From Mitsuokella jalaludinii DSM 13811 (GTDB lineage: Bacteria; Bacillota; Negativicutes; Selenomonadales; Selenomonadaceae), in the NCBI RefSeq assembly GCF_000702905.1, contig NZ_JNKR01000017.1, positions 1 through 44,737 on the forward strand: a stretch of DNA of 44,737 nucleotides. The letters run 5' to 3'. Below are positions 9,058 to 16,754 of the stretch, one piece after another. The notes under the pieces were generated by a model. It searched no databases, was not told where the DNA came from, and saw nothing but the letters and a program-made list of their open reading frames with translations. Position 1 is the first letter of the stretch, and each line of letters opens with the position of its first letter. A program made the translations under genes and the position numbers.

Positions 9058-9091
9058 AAAAAAAGAGAACACAATCCATTATGTGTTCTCT
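9058..9091 (-). terminator. Rho-independent terminator of rpsB-tsf
   Basis: AGAGAACACA (9064-9073) and TGTGTTCTCT (9082-9091) form a 10-bp perfect stem. Seven T follow on the minus strand, about 30 bp after the tsf stop. Confidence 0.92.
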
Positions 9092-9120
9092 TTCTTTCCG
9101 GTCTGGCTTTTTCCGGTTGA

Positions 9121-9990
9121 TTATTTCATCTGAGCAGCGACTTCAGCAGCGAAGTTCTCCTGCTTCTTCTCGATGCCTTCGCCGAGCTGGTAGCGCGTGA
9201 ATGCCGTTACCTTGACGTCGCCGAGGATGTCCTTGACCGTCTTGTCGGAATCCTTGACGAAGATCTGCTCGTTGAGGCAGACTTCCTTGTAGTACTTGTT
9301 GATGCGGCCTTCGACCATGCGCTCAACGATTTTCTCCGGCTTGCCCTCTTCGAGAGCCTGCTTGCGGAGGACTTCCTTCTCGTGCTCGAGAGCTGCTGCA
9401 TCGACACCGCTGCGGTCGATGGCTGCCGGAGCTGCTGCAGCGATCTGCATAGCAACGTCCTTGCCGAGCTCTTCATCGCCGCCCGTCATGTCGACGAGGA
9501 CGCCGATCTTGCCGCCCATGTGAATGTAGCTGGCAACGCGGCCTTCCGACTCATAGCGGACAAAACGGCGCAGGGAGATCTTCTCGCCGATCGTAGCCGT
9601 AGCTTCCGTCACGAGAGCAGCGACCGTCTTGCCGTCAATCTCGCTTGCATTGAGGGCATCGAGGTCAGCCGGGTTCGTTGCAGCGATGTGCTTCGCGATC
9701 TTCTCTTCGAGAGCGCGGAACTGCTCGTTGCCAGCAGCGAAGTCCGTCTCGCAGTTGACTTCGACGAGAACGCCGACTTTTGCATCGTCGCTGATGTAAG
9801 CGGCGACAGCACCCTCTGCAGCGATGCGGCCAGCCTTCTTCTCAGCCTTCGAGATGCCCTTCTCACGGAGCCAGTCGATTGCCTTTTCCTTGTCGCCGTC
9901 CGTAGCCGTCAGGGCCTTCTTGCAGTCCATCATGCCTGCGCCCGTCGTCTCGCGCAGCTCTTTTACCATTGCAGCCGTAATCTTTGCCAT
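9121..9990 (-). CDS. tsf: Elongation factor Ts
   Basis: EF-Ts exchanges GDP for GTP on EF-Tu. The 289-residue protein has the N-terminal UBA-like module with [12 protein letters not shown]. It also has the core motif VNCETDFAA and a C-terminal segment ending EVAAQMK. Its start at 9990 has AGGAGG upstream, directly behind a terminator hairpin that separates it from rpsB. Length is typical. Confidence 0.98.
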   Translation of the reverse strand: MAKITAAMVKELRETTGAGMMDCKKALTATDGDKEKAIDWLREKGISKAEKKAGRIAAEGAVAAYISDDAKVGVLVEVNCETDFAAGNEQFRALEEKIAKHIAATNPADLDALNASEIDGKTVAALVTEATATIGEKISLRRFVRYESEGRVASYIHMGGKIGVLVDMTGGDEELGKDVAMQIAAAAPAAIDRSGVDAAALEHEKEVLRKQALEEGKPEKIVERMVEGRINKYYKEVCLNEQIFVKDSDKTVKDILGDVKVTAFTRYQLGEGIEKKQENFAAEVAAQMK

Positions 9991-10005
9991 TGGTTCTTTT
10001 CCTCC

Positions 10006-10046
10006 TAATAAAAAGGAGGGGCAAGGGATAACTCCCTTACCCCTCC
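10006..10046 (-). terminator. Intergenic hairpin/attenuator between rpsB and tsf
   Basis: On the minus strand a 14-bp stem (10033-10046 with 10015-10028, one G-U pair, loop GTTA) is followed at once by TTTTT ATTA and then the tsf ribosome binding site. It has all parts of an intrinsic terminator and could set the S2 to EF-Ts ratio. Confidence 0.8.
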
Positions 10047-10076
10047 CGGTCTTCTTATCGAATCTGGATTTCTGGA

Positions 10077-10802
10077 TTATTCAGCAGCCGGTGCTTCTGC
10101 AGCTTCTGCTTCGCTATCCTCACCCTGACGACCCTCGAGGACTGCATCAGCCATGCGGCCCGTGAGGAGCTTGACAGCGCGGATTGCGTCATCGTTGCCC
10201 GGAATGACGTAGTCGATCTCATCCGGATCGCAGTTCGTGTCGACGATTGCAACGATAGGAATGTTGAGCTTGCGAGCCTCAGCAACGGCGATGCGCTCCT
10301 TGCGCGGATCGACGATGAAGAGTGCGCCCGGCAACTTGTTCATCTCTTTGATACCGCCGAGGTACTGCTCGAGCTTCTCCATCTCGTGGCGAAGACCCTG
10401 GACCTCTTTCTTCGTGAGGACTTCGAACGTGCCGTCTGCTTCCATAGCCTCGAGCTCTTTGAGACGAGCGATGCGCTTCTGGATCGTGCGGAAGTTCGTC
10501 ATCATGCCGCCGAGCCAGCGCTCGTTGACATAGAACTGGCCAGCACGCGTAGCTTCTTCCTTGATGGCTTCCTGAGCCTGCTTCTTCGTGCCGACGAAGA
10601 GGACGCTCTTGCCTTCCTCTGCAACGCTGCGAAGGAATGCATAAGCCTCGTCAACCTTCTTGACCGTCTTCTGAAGGTCGATGATGTAGATGCCGTTGCG
10701 CTCCGTGAAGATGTACTTTGCCATCTTCGGGTTCCAACGACGGGTCTGATGTCCGAAGTGGACACCTGCTTCAAGTAACTGTTTCATGGAAATAACTGCC
10801 AT
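10077..10802 (-). CDS. rpsB: 30S ribosomal protein S2
   Basis: S2 binds the 30S head-body junction. The 241-residue protein begins [20 protein letters not shown], the family signature. It contains [12 protein letters not shown] and the second signature [16 protein letters not shown], then an acidic Ala/Glu tail. The ATG at 10802 is used because GGAGG lies 9 nt upstream; an in-frame codon 13 residues earlier would give a non-S2 extension. It is followed by tsf, its universal partner. Confidence 0.98.
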   Translation of the reverse strand: MAVISMKQLLEAGVHFGHQTRRWNPKMAKYIFTERNGIYIIDLQKTVKKVDEAYAFLRSVAEEGKSVLFVGTKKQAQEAIKEEATRAGQFYVNERWLGGMMTNFRTIQKRIARLKELEAMEADGTFEVLTKKEVQGLRHEMEKLEQYLGGIKEMNKLPGALFIVDPRKERIAVAEARKLNIPIVAIVDTNCDPDEIDYVIPGNDDAIRAVKLLTGRMADAVLEGRQGEDSEAEAAEAPAAE

Positions 10803-10909
10803 GTTGGTGCACCTCCTGTTTTTTTCTTCCGCACCTTTCATTTCTCTGCACCACCCATTTCGGGCACAGGGCAGCGATCGAGGCGCGTGCTATTTTTACA
10901 CCGTTAGAA
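10803..10909 (-). promoter_or_regulatory. Untranslated leader of rpsB
   Basis: About 100 nt lie between the predicted transcription start and rpsB. The segment contains possible pairings such as GUGCCCGAAAUGGGU. Ribosomal protein S2 controls its own operon in other bacteria through the leader. I see no recognised family, only room for such control. Confidence 0.35.
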
Positions 10910-10938
10910 ATTATATCATAAGAGAAGTGCCTTGACAA
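10910..10938 (-). promoter_or_regulatory. Strong promoter of rpsB-tsf
   Basis: TTGTCA (10933-10938) and TATAAT (10910-10915) are 17 bp apart, with TGA directly before the -10 (extended -10). This is among the best sigma-A matches in the window, as expected for a ribosomal operon. Confidence 0.85.
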
Positions 10939-11129
10939 TCGTTTCCCCGCATTTTTTTTGCGCGCTGCTCACAGGAATCATGCACGGCAAAGCTGTCTTC
11001 CTTATTATAAGCAAAATTATACGCAAAGAGATTGTGTCAAGGAATCGGATTCGATTTACAATAATACAGAATACTGCCCCGCATTGTCCACGTACGATGT
11101 ATGTATACCGTATACTTATTCCATACCAG

Positions 11130-11158
11130 TGGACATCCCCTGCTCTTTTCTCTATAAT
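11130..11158 (+). promoter_or_regulatory. Promoter of the dicarboxylate symporter gene
   Basis: TGGACA (11130-11135), 17 bp, TATAAT (11153-11158). It leaves a leader of about 105 nt before the ATG at 11271. The AT-rich stretch 10940-11129 contains no gene that I can support. Confidence 0.75.
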
Positions 11159-11270
11159 AAAAAACTGTAATAAGGAATTGGCATTATCTATCATACAAAT
11201 GCGAAAATATATCGCAGCCAATGACTGATCACGCATACGCGAAGTACGCAATACCCAAGGAGTGATTTTC

Positions 11271-12485
11271 ATGAACTTATCGATCAAGATCTTCATCGCG
11301 CTCGTGCTGGCCGTCATCGTCGGCCTGATTGCGGGCGAACCGGCACTGCCGTTCATCAACTGGTGGATCGCCCCGATCGGCACGATCTTCATCAACCTCA
11401 TCAAGATGATGATCGTCCCCGTCGTCCTCTGCTCGCTCGTCGTCGGCATGACGAGCCTCGGTGACACGACGAAGCTCGGCCGCATCGGCATCAAGACGAT
11501 CCTGCTCTACCTCGTCACGACGGCTATCGCCATCATCATCGGCTTCAGCGTCGCAGGCCTCGCGCATCCGGGCCTCGGCCTCCAGATGACATCGGACGCT
11601 GTCGTCAAGGTCAAGGAAGCGCCGTCGATCATGCAGGTCTTCGTCGCGATGGTCCCGGCTAACCCGGTCGCTTCGATGGCCAAGGCGGATATCCTGCCGG
11701 TCATCGTCTTCGCGCTCTTCATCGGCGTCGGCATCCTCAAGGTCGGCGGCGAGCGCGCAGACATCCTGATCAAGTTCTTCGACGCCTGCGCGGAGGTCTC
11801 CTACAAGATCATCGGCATCGTCATGAGCTTCGCTCCTATCGGTGTCTTCGCCCTGCTGCTGCCGGTCGTCGCCAAGAACGGCCCATCCGTCCTGCTGCCG
11901 CTGATCTCCGTCATCGCCTGCGTCGCCGTCGGCTGCCTCATCCATGCGGTTGCCGTCTACTCGACGCTCGCCAAGGTCTGGGGCGGCCATACGCCGGCAC
12001 AGTTCTTCCGTGGCATGAGTGAGGCGATGCTGATCGCCTTCACGACTTGCTCGAGTGCAGCGGCGCTGCCGGTCAACATGAAGAACAGCCAGGAGAAACT
12101 CGGCGTCTCGCGCGATGTCTCCTCCTTCGTCCTGCCGCTCGGCGCGACGATCAACATGGATGGCACGGCACTCTACATGGGCGTCTGCTCCCTCTTCATC
12201 GCGAACGTCTTCGGCATCGACCTGACGTACGGCCAGATGGCCATGATCGTCCTGACGGGCACGCTGGCCTCCATCGGCACGGCAGGCGTCCCGGGCGCCG
12301 GCCTCATCATGCTCGCGATGGTCCTGCAGAGCGTCAACCTCCCGATGGAAGGCCTCGCTCTCGTCGCCGGCATCGACCGTGTCCTCGACATGTTCCGCAC
12401 CTGCCTGAACATCACCGGTGACGGCGCCGTCGCCATCGTCATGGATCAGGAAGAAAAGAGATACGCCAAGAAGCAAGCTGCGTAA
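11271..12485 (+). CDS. Dicarboxylate/amino acid:cation symporter (DAACS family)
   Basis: This 404-residue membrane protein belongs to the GltP/DctA/SstT family, which imports glutamate, aspartate, serine or C4-dicarboxylates with Na+ or H+. It shows the hairpin-1 serine-rich motif TTCSSAAALPVNMK, then PLGATINMDGTALYM, and the TM8 block GDGAVAIVMD near the end. About eight helices and two re-entrant loops are predicted. Substrate cannot be fixed by eye. AAGGAG at 11258-11263 favours the ATG at 11271 over an in-frame GTG at 11262. It is monocistronic, with its own promoter and terminator. Confidence 0.93.
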   Translation: MNLSIKIFIALVLAVIVGLIAGEPALPFINWWIAPIGTIFINLIKMMIVPVVLCSLVVGMTSLGDTTKLGRIGIKTILLYLVTTAIAIIIGFSVAGLAHPGLGLQMTSDAVVKVKEAPSIMQVFVAMVPANPVASMAKADILPVIVFALFIGVGILKVGGERADILIKFFDACAEVSYKIIGIVMSFAPIGVFALLLPVVAKNGPSVLLPLISVIACVAVGCLIHAVAVYSTLAKVWGGHTPAQFFRGMSEAMLIAFTTCSSAAALPVNMKNSQEKLGVSRDVSSFVLPLGATINMDGTALYMGVCSLFIANVFGIDLTYGQMAMIVLTGTLASIGTAGVPGAGLIMLAMVLQSVNLPMEGLALVAGIDRVLDMFRTCLNITGDGAVAIVMDQEEKRYAKKQAA

Positions 12486-12513
12486 TCGCTTCCCACAACG
12501 ACACACATTACAA

Positions 12514-12542
12514 GAAGCCTCCTGCATGGCAGGGGGCTTTTG
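12514..12542 (+). terminator. Terminator of the symporter gene
   Basis: AAGCCtCCTGC-ATGG-CAGGGGGCTT followed by TTT, 30 bp after the stop codon. Confidence 0.85.
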
Positions 12543-12595
12543 ATTTGCAGGTGATTTGCGGATTCAGATTCGATTTACATCGAGTCATATAAGAC

Positions 12596-12785
12596 GCCGC
12601 AGCGGGCAGACAACACTGCGCAGGGCAGGCTGCTGAAAGAATTTTTTTGCCCTTCAATTTGACCCTGAAAAAGACAAAAACGCGCTGCGCTTGGACGCTT
12701 GTCTTTTTCAGGGGATCTGGTCGGCAAAAAAATTCTTTCTTGACGCAGCTCTGCCAATGCTCCGCTTATGTCTGCCCACTGCGGC
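12596..12785. repeat. Long multi-helix hairpin element, copy 1
   Basis: Four nested helices stack on one axis. P1 is 12596-12612 with 12769-12785 (16 of 17 pairs, the remaining one a G-U on the minus strand). P2 is 12624-12633 with 12745-12755 (one bulge). P3 is 12635-12651 with 12723-12739 (17 of 17, AT-rich). P4 is 12663-12677 with 12699-12713 (15 of 15). The 21-nt terminal loop contains AAACGCGCTGCGCTTGGACG. Asymmetric internal loops carry AACACTGCGC on the left and ATGCTCCGCTTA on the right. It is far too long and regular for a simple terminator and no T run follows. Confidence 0.85.
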
Positions 12786-12919
12786 TCAGTTCCTTCCCGC
12801 CCTATTCACTCGCTTCATTCATCTTCTTTTTTGCAGCTTCCATGAAACGAGATGAAGCCTTCTGTCAACACACGGAACTGCCTGGCTATCTCGATGTCCG
12901 AAGGCTCAGTTGCTCGAAA

Positions 12920-13118
12920 GACGGCGGCACCAGCACCCCGTTAGCGGAGCGTTCAAATTCCTGCGTGAAGAAGCGATTTTTGTCTTCCTCTCATGCCCCT
13001 AGAAAAGAGCAGCCGTTCAAGCGCAGCGCGTTTTGCTCTTTTCTAGGGATTCATTGGAAGACAAAAATCGCTTTAGCAGGAATTTGCCGCGCAGCGTTGG
13101 GGTGCTGGTGCCGCCGTC
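12920..13118. repeat. Long multi-helix hairpin element, copy 2 (inverted relative to copy 1)
   Basis: It has the same plan as copy 1. P1 is 12920-12939 with 13099-13118 (20 of 20). P2 is 12954-12964 with 13076-13086 (11 of 11). P3 is 12971-12988 with 13056-13073 (18 of 18). P4 is 12997-13011 with 13034-13048 (15 of 15). Read on the minus strand, its terminal loop is AAACGCGCTGCGCTTGAACG, nearly identical to copy 1. The internal loops again hold AACGCTGCGC on one side and AACGCTCCGCTAA on the other. Helix sequences differ from copy 1 but always on both sides, so pairing is kept. Confidence 0.85.
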
Positions 13119-13197
13119 TCGCCATGCTGGATGTCACGCAGTCCTGCACAGCGCAACGTTGACAAGCAGCTACGGCGCCTCCCCATGCGAGATGGCA

Positions 13198-13237
13198 ACA
13201 AAAAAGCCGCCTCTATCCAAGAAGCGGCTTTTGACGG
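13198..13237 (-). terminator. Terminator of the amino acid permease gene
   Basis: AAAAGCCGC and GCGGCTTTT arms enclose a 13-nt loop, with a T run on the minus strand, just beyond the permease stop at 13245. Confidence 0.8.
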
Positions 13238-13244
13238 ATTCGAT

Positions 13245-14624
13245 TCAGTGAAGTGCACGTGCGGCGCTGGTGGCGCGGCGGTGCTGGCGCAGGCGGTACC
13301 AGGCCATCGGGAATACGAGCATGGGGACGCCGGCGTAGAGGGCCTCGCGCAGCTCTGGCTCGAAGACCATGACGACGAGGCAGAAGACCTGTGCCCAGAT
13401 GCCGAACAGCGTGACATACGGGAAGAACGGCGTCTTGTAGCGCAGCGCCCCTTCCGTGCCCTCGGCGATCTTGCGCTTGCGGCTGCGGTACTCGCTCCAG
13501 CAGATCGAGATCCAGGCAATCGCGCCCGTGAAGCCCGATACGGCCAAGAGGTACGTGTAGAGCGCTGAATCCGGGTCAAACGAGTAGAGCAGGATGACGG
13601 CCCAGCACGCGCAGATCGAGACGAGGATGGAGCGCGACGGCATGCCGTTCTTGTTGATGTGGCCGAGCGTGCTCGGGGCCATGTCCATGCGCGCGAGCGC
13701 ATGCAGGGCGCGAGCCGCACCGTAGAGGCCCGAGTTCGAGCACGAGATGGCCGCCGTCAGGATGACGAAGGCGAAGAACGCGCCGAAGCCCGAAAGGCCG
13801 TACTGCGTGACAGCTGCCGCAAAGACACTCTCATCGAGGCCCGCCTTGTCCCAAGGCAGGATGGAGATCAGGAGCGAGATTGGGATGATGTAGAGCGCGA
13901 TGATGCGCCATGTCACGTTGCGCACCGCAATCGGGATGCTCTTCTCCGGCTTCTCGCACTCGCCGGCGGCAAGGCCGATAATCTCCGTGCCCTGGAAGTT
14001 GACGAGGATGATGACCATCGTCAGCACGATCGACCAGTAGCCGTTCGGCGCGAAGCCGCCGCTGCCGAGAAGGACCTTTGTGCCGATATAGCCCTGATCG
14101 CCGATGAGGCCGAGGCAGATGAGGCCGGCCACGATACTGAAGGCTGCAAGAGCGATGATCTTGATCAGAGACAGCCAGAACTCACTCTCGCCGAACTTAT
14201 CGACATGGAACAGATTGAGAATCGTCACCAGGAGTCCGAAGAACACAGCCCACCAGAGCTGGCTGACTTCTGGTATAAAGTTATTCATGATGATGCCAGC
14301 GGCAATCATCTCGGATGGAACGTACGCAACCCAGGTCGTCCAGTAGGCCCAGCCCACACCGCAGGCCCAGGTCGGAGAGATGTGCTCCCTTGCATACGTG
14401 ACAAAAGAACCCGATACAGGTTTTTCCACCGCCAGCTCCGCGAGGCAGAGCATGACGCAAAGCACGATGACCCCGCCCAAGAGATAGGCGAGGATCGCGG
14501 CCGGGCCCGCTTTTTCGAGAACATACCCGGTGCCGAGGAAGTAACCACTGCCGATGACCCCGCCCAGCGAGATCAGTTGCAGATGGCGATTCTTTAACCC
14601 TCTGTTCATTTTCGACTCGTTCAT
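13245..14624 (-). CDS. Amino acid permease (APC superfamily)
   Basis: This 459-residue polytopic protein has 12 predicted helices. It shows the APC signature in helix 1, LISLGGVIGSGYFLGTGYVL, where GxGxG-type backbone binds the amino acid carboxylate. FQGTEIIGLAAGECEKPEKSIP around residue 220 is typical of the amino acid transporter (AAT) branch of GabP, LysP, AroP and CycA. Substrate is not deducible. The ATG at 14624 has only a weak, close AAGG upstream; Met6 is an alternative. An extended -10 (TGCTATACA, near 14670) may be its promoter. It is divergent from yigZ. Confidence 0.92.
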   Translation of the reverse strand: MNESKMNRGLKNRHLQLISLGGVIGSGYFLGTGYVLEKAGPAAILAYLLGGVIVLCVMLCLAELAVEKPVSGSFVTYAREHISPTWACGVGWAYWTTWVAYVPSEMIAAGIIMNNFIPEVSQLWWAVFFGLLVTILNLFHVDKFGESEFWLSLIKIIALAAFSIVAGLICLGLIGDQGYIGTKVLLGSGGFAPNGYWSIVLTMVIILVNFQGTEIIGLAAGECEKPEKSIPIAVRNVTWRIIALYIIPISLLISILPWDKAGLDESVFAAAVTQYGLSGFGAFFAFVILTAAISCSNSGLYGAARALHALARMDMAPSTLGHINKNGMPSRSILVSICACWAVILLYSFDPDSALYTYLLAVSGFTGAIAWISICWSEYRSRKRKIAEGTEGALRYKTPFFPYVTLFGIWAQVFCLVVMVFEPELREALYAGVPMLVFPMAWYRLRQHRRATSAARALH

Positions 14625-14768
14625 TACCTTAATAACACAACCTTCCCAGTGCCGCTTCGATCTGTGATTTGTATAGCATTGCCATCCGCGACACTTCCAT
14701 TATTTCAACCTAAAGGATACTACAAAACGATAGCAATTACCATAGCTCTGCAGATAAAATTTTCAGAT

Positions 14769-14798
14769 GAGACATACGCGCAGGAAATAGGGTATAAT
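14769..14798 (+). promoter_or_regulatory. Predicted promoter of yigZ
   Basis: GAGACA (14769-14774), 18 bp, TATAAT (14793-14798). The -10 is perfect and the -35 moderate; it lies 35 nt before the yigZ start. Confidence 0.55.
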
Positions 14799-14832
14799 TA
14801 TTTTAAGAAAGAAATACATCCAGGAGGCAATC

Positions 14833-15471
14833 ATGAACGGCTACCGAACCATACGCGAGACGGACGACTCCGTCGAGACGCTCTACGAGATACAGAAATC
14901 GAGATTCATCACGCACATCCGCCACGTCGAGACGGAGGAAGAAGCGCGCGCCTTCATCCAGGCCATGAAGAAGCAGTACTTCGACGCGCGCCACAACTGC
15001 TCTGCCTACGTGCTCGGCGAGCGCGCCGACAAGCAGAAGTCAAACGACGACGGCGAGCCGGGCGGCACGGCGGGCAACCCCATCCTCGAGGCCATCAAGA
15101 AGAACGCATTGACGGACGTTGTCATCGTCGTCACGCGCTACTTCGGCGGCATCAAGCTCGGCGCGGGCGGACTCATCCGCGCCTACGGCCATGCCGCCGT
15201 GCTCGGCATCGAAGCGGCCACGCGCATCGAGATGACGCCCTTTACCGAGCTCCATGTGACAATCGGCTACGACCTCCTGGCGACAGTCGAGCACTGGATC
15301 CGGCAGCAGGAGATCCGCACAGAGGAGGCCGACTACGCCGAAGCTGTCACGCTCCACCTCCTGCTGCCGCCCGCAGAAGTCGAGTCGCGGCTGATGGAAC
15401 TGCGCGACCTCACAAGCGCCAACTTCCAGTCGGAAGAGGGTGCGACGCGGCGCATCGCCCTGCCGTGCTGA
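14833..15471 (+). CDS. yigZ: YigZ/IMPACT family protein (UPF0029)
   Basis: The 212-residue protein has the N-terminal IMPACT fold with the diagnostic DDGEPGGTAGNPIL near residues 71-84. It also has VVTRYFGGIKLGAGGLIRAYG, followed by the DUF1949 ferredoxin-like C-terminal domain. The biochemical role is unsettled; links to translation stress responses come from the eukaryotic homologue. AGGAGG 5 nt before the ATG fixes the start. It ends six bases before the -35 of the next gene. Confidence 0.93.
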   Translation: MNGYRTIRETDDSVETLYEIQKSRFITHIRHVETEEEARAFIQAMKKQYFDARHNCSAYVLGERADKQKSNDDGEPGGTAGNPILEAIKKNALTDVVIVVTRYFGGIKLGAGGLIRAYGHAAVLGIEAATRIEMTPFTELHVTIGYDLLATVEHWIRQQEIRTEEADYAEAVTLHLLLPPAEVESRLMELRDLTSANFQSEEGATRRIALPC

Positions 15472-15476
15472 TGTCA

Positions 15477-15506
15477 TTGACAAGAACAGCTGCTTTCCCT
15501 TATAAT
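15477..15506 (+). promoter_or_regulatory. Promoter of the cystathionine enzyme genes
   Basis: Perfect TTGACA (15477-15482), 18 bp, perfect TATAAT (15501-15506). Confidence 0.85.
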
Positions 15507-15513
15507 AGCAGCT
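15488..15513. promoter_or_regulatory. Inverted repeat bracketing the -10 box, possible operator
   Basis: AGCTGCT-N12-AGCAGCT is a perfect 7-bp inverted repeat with the -10 TATAAT in its centre-right. A repressor bound here would block the promoter. No S-box or T-box leader is present in the short 5' region, so this repeat is the only control element seen for the two PLP enzymes. Confidence 0.45.
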
Positions 15514-15566
15514 ATACCTACTAGAACGATATGTCTTCCAAAGATTTGCTTAACAGGAGGAATCTC

Positions 15567-16706
15567 ATGAACGATTACACCCTTGAAGTGCACGGCTGCC
15601 ACAAATACGATGCGACCGGCGCCATCAGCGAACCGATCTACCTCTCGGCGACATACCGCCACCCGGGCTACAAGCAGAGCACGGGCTTTGACTACGGCCG
15701 CGTCGCCAATCCGACGCGCAAGGAGCTCGAGGACGTCCTCGCCAAGCTCGAGCGCGGCCAGCGCGCCTGGGCCGTCTCATCGGGCATGGCCGCCATCAAC
15801 ATGGTGCTCCATCTGCTGAATCCCGGCGACCACATCCTGCTCTCCGAGGACCTCTACGGCGGCACCGTCCGACTCGTCAACGACATCTACAAGAAGTACG
15901 GACTGACCTTCGACTACGTCAACACGGCCGACCTCGAGGCGACGGCGGCAAAAATCCGCCAGGAGACGAAGATGATCTTCATCGAGACGCCGTCAAACCC
16001 GATGATGCTCGTCAGCGATATCCGCGCCCTCGCTGCGCTCGCCCACGAGAACGGCGCCCTGCTCACCGTTGACAATACCTTCCTCTCGCCGCATTTCCAG
16101 AAGCCGCTGACGCTCGGCGCCGACATCGTCGTCCACAGTGCGACGAAGTACATCTGCGGCCACAACGACATCATCGCGGGCGTCATCGCGATTGCCGACG
16201 CTGATGCCGGCTACGGCAAAGATCTCGAGCTCTACATCAAGTCGGAAGGGCCGAACCTGACGCCGATCGACTCGTGGCTGCTGCTGCGCAGCATCAAGAC
16301 GCTCGGCCTTCGCGTCGAGCGCCAGGAAAAAAATGCCATGAAGATTGCCGACTGGCTCAAGCGTCAGCCGACTGTCACCGATGTCTACTACGTCGGACTG
16401 CCCGACCATCCGGGCCACGCGCTCCACAAGAGCCAGGCCACGGGCTTTGGCAGCATGATCTCCTTCAAGGTCAAGTCGCCAGAACTCGCCATCAAAGTGC
16501 TCGGCCGCCTCAAGCTCATTGCCTTCGCCGAGAGCCTCGGCGGCGTCGAAAGTCTGCTGACGTACCCGATCGCCCAGACGCATGCCGAGATGCCGAAGGA
16601 GCTGCTCGCGCGCACGGGCCTCGACGACCGCCTGCTGCGCTTCTCTGTCGGCATTGAGGATCCCGAGGACCTCATTGCTGACCTCGACCAGGCCTTGAAC
16701 AGCTGA
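15567..16706 (+). CDS. Cys/Met metabolism PLP enzyme (cystathionine gamma-synthase/lyase type)
   Basis: The 379-residue protein belongs to the cystathionine gamma family: FDYGRVANPTRKELE for PLP phosphate contacts, SSGMAAINMVL, and the PLP lysine in SATKYICGHND near residue 195. The C-terminal block FAESLGGVESLLTYP matches the family. Synthase, gamma-lyase and O-acylhomoserine sulfhydrylase cannot be separated by eye. Pairing with the downstream PatB-like beta-lyase favours transsulfuration to homocysteine. AGGAGG 6 nt upstream supports ATG 15567. Codon use matches its neighbours. Confidence 0.9.
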   Translation: MNDYTLEVHGCHKYDATGAISEPIYLSATYRHPGYKQSTGFDYGRVANPTRKELEDVLAKLERGQRAWAVSSGMAAINMVLHLLNPGDHILLSEDLYGGTVRLVNDIYKKYGLTFDYVNTADLEATAAKIRQETKMIFIETPSNPMMLVSDIRALAALAHENGALLTVDNTFLSPHFQKPLTLGADIVVHSATKYICGHNDIIAGVIAIADADAGYGKDLELYIKSEGPNLTPIDSWLLLRSIKTLGLRVERQEKNAMKIADWLKRQPTVTDVYYVGLPDHPGHALHKSQATGFGSMISFKVKSPELAIKVLGRLKLIAFAESLGGVESLLTYPIAQTHAEMPKELLARTGLDDRLLRFSVGIEDPEDLIADLDQALNS

Positions 16707-16754
16707 TCCCTCCGGCTCCCTGCTAGCCCTTCCCACAGAAAGCGAGTGATTTTT

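Larger units (their letters stand above)
12543..13197. other. Gene-free 650-bp region between two transport genes
   Basis: No reading frame here has both a ribosome binding site and recognisable protein character. The sequence is dominated by two long hairpins described separately (12596-12785 and 12920-13118). A 134-bp AT-balanced spacer lies between them. Copy 2 has further imperfect inverted flanks: TGTCAAC near 12869 matches, in opposite orientation, a segment near 13160. Such weakly similar outer arms suggest the inverted repeat once extended farther. Confidence 0.7.

Noticed and set aside
12596-13118. Treating the two long hairpins as ordinary convergent terminators.
   Set aside because: The adjacent symporter and permease genes each already have a normal terminator. 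The hairpins lack a terminal T run and have interior loops with shared sequence.
12647-13251. Open frames of 70-170 codons through the long hairpin island.
   Set aside because: They run through both arms of the hairpins. The products are compositionally odd and no start signal precedes them. The hairpin structure explains the sequence better.
15507-15566. A SAM or T-box riboswitch ahead of the cystathionine enzymes.
   Set aside because: The leader is only about 55 nt with no conserved riboswitch core.
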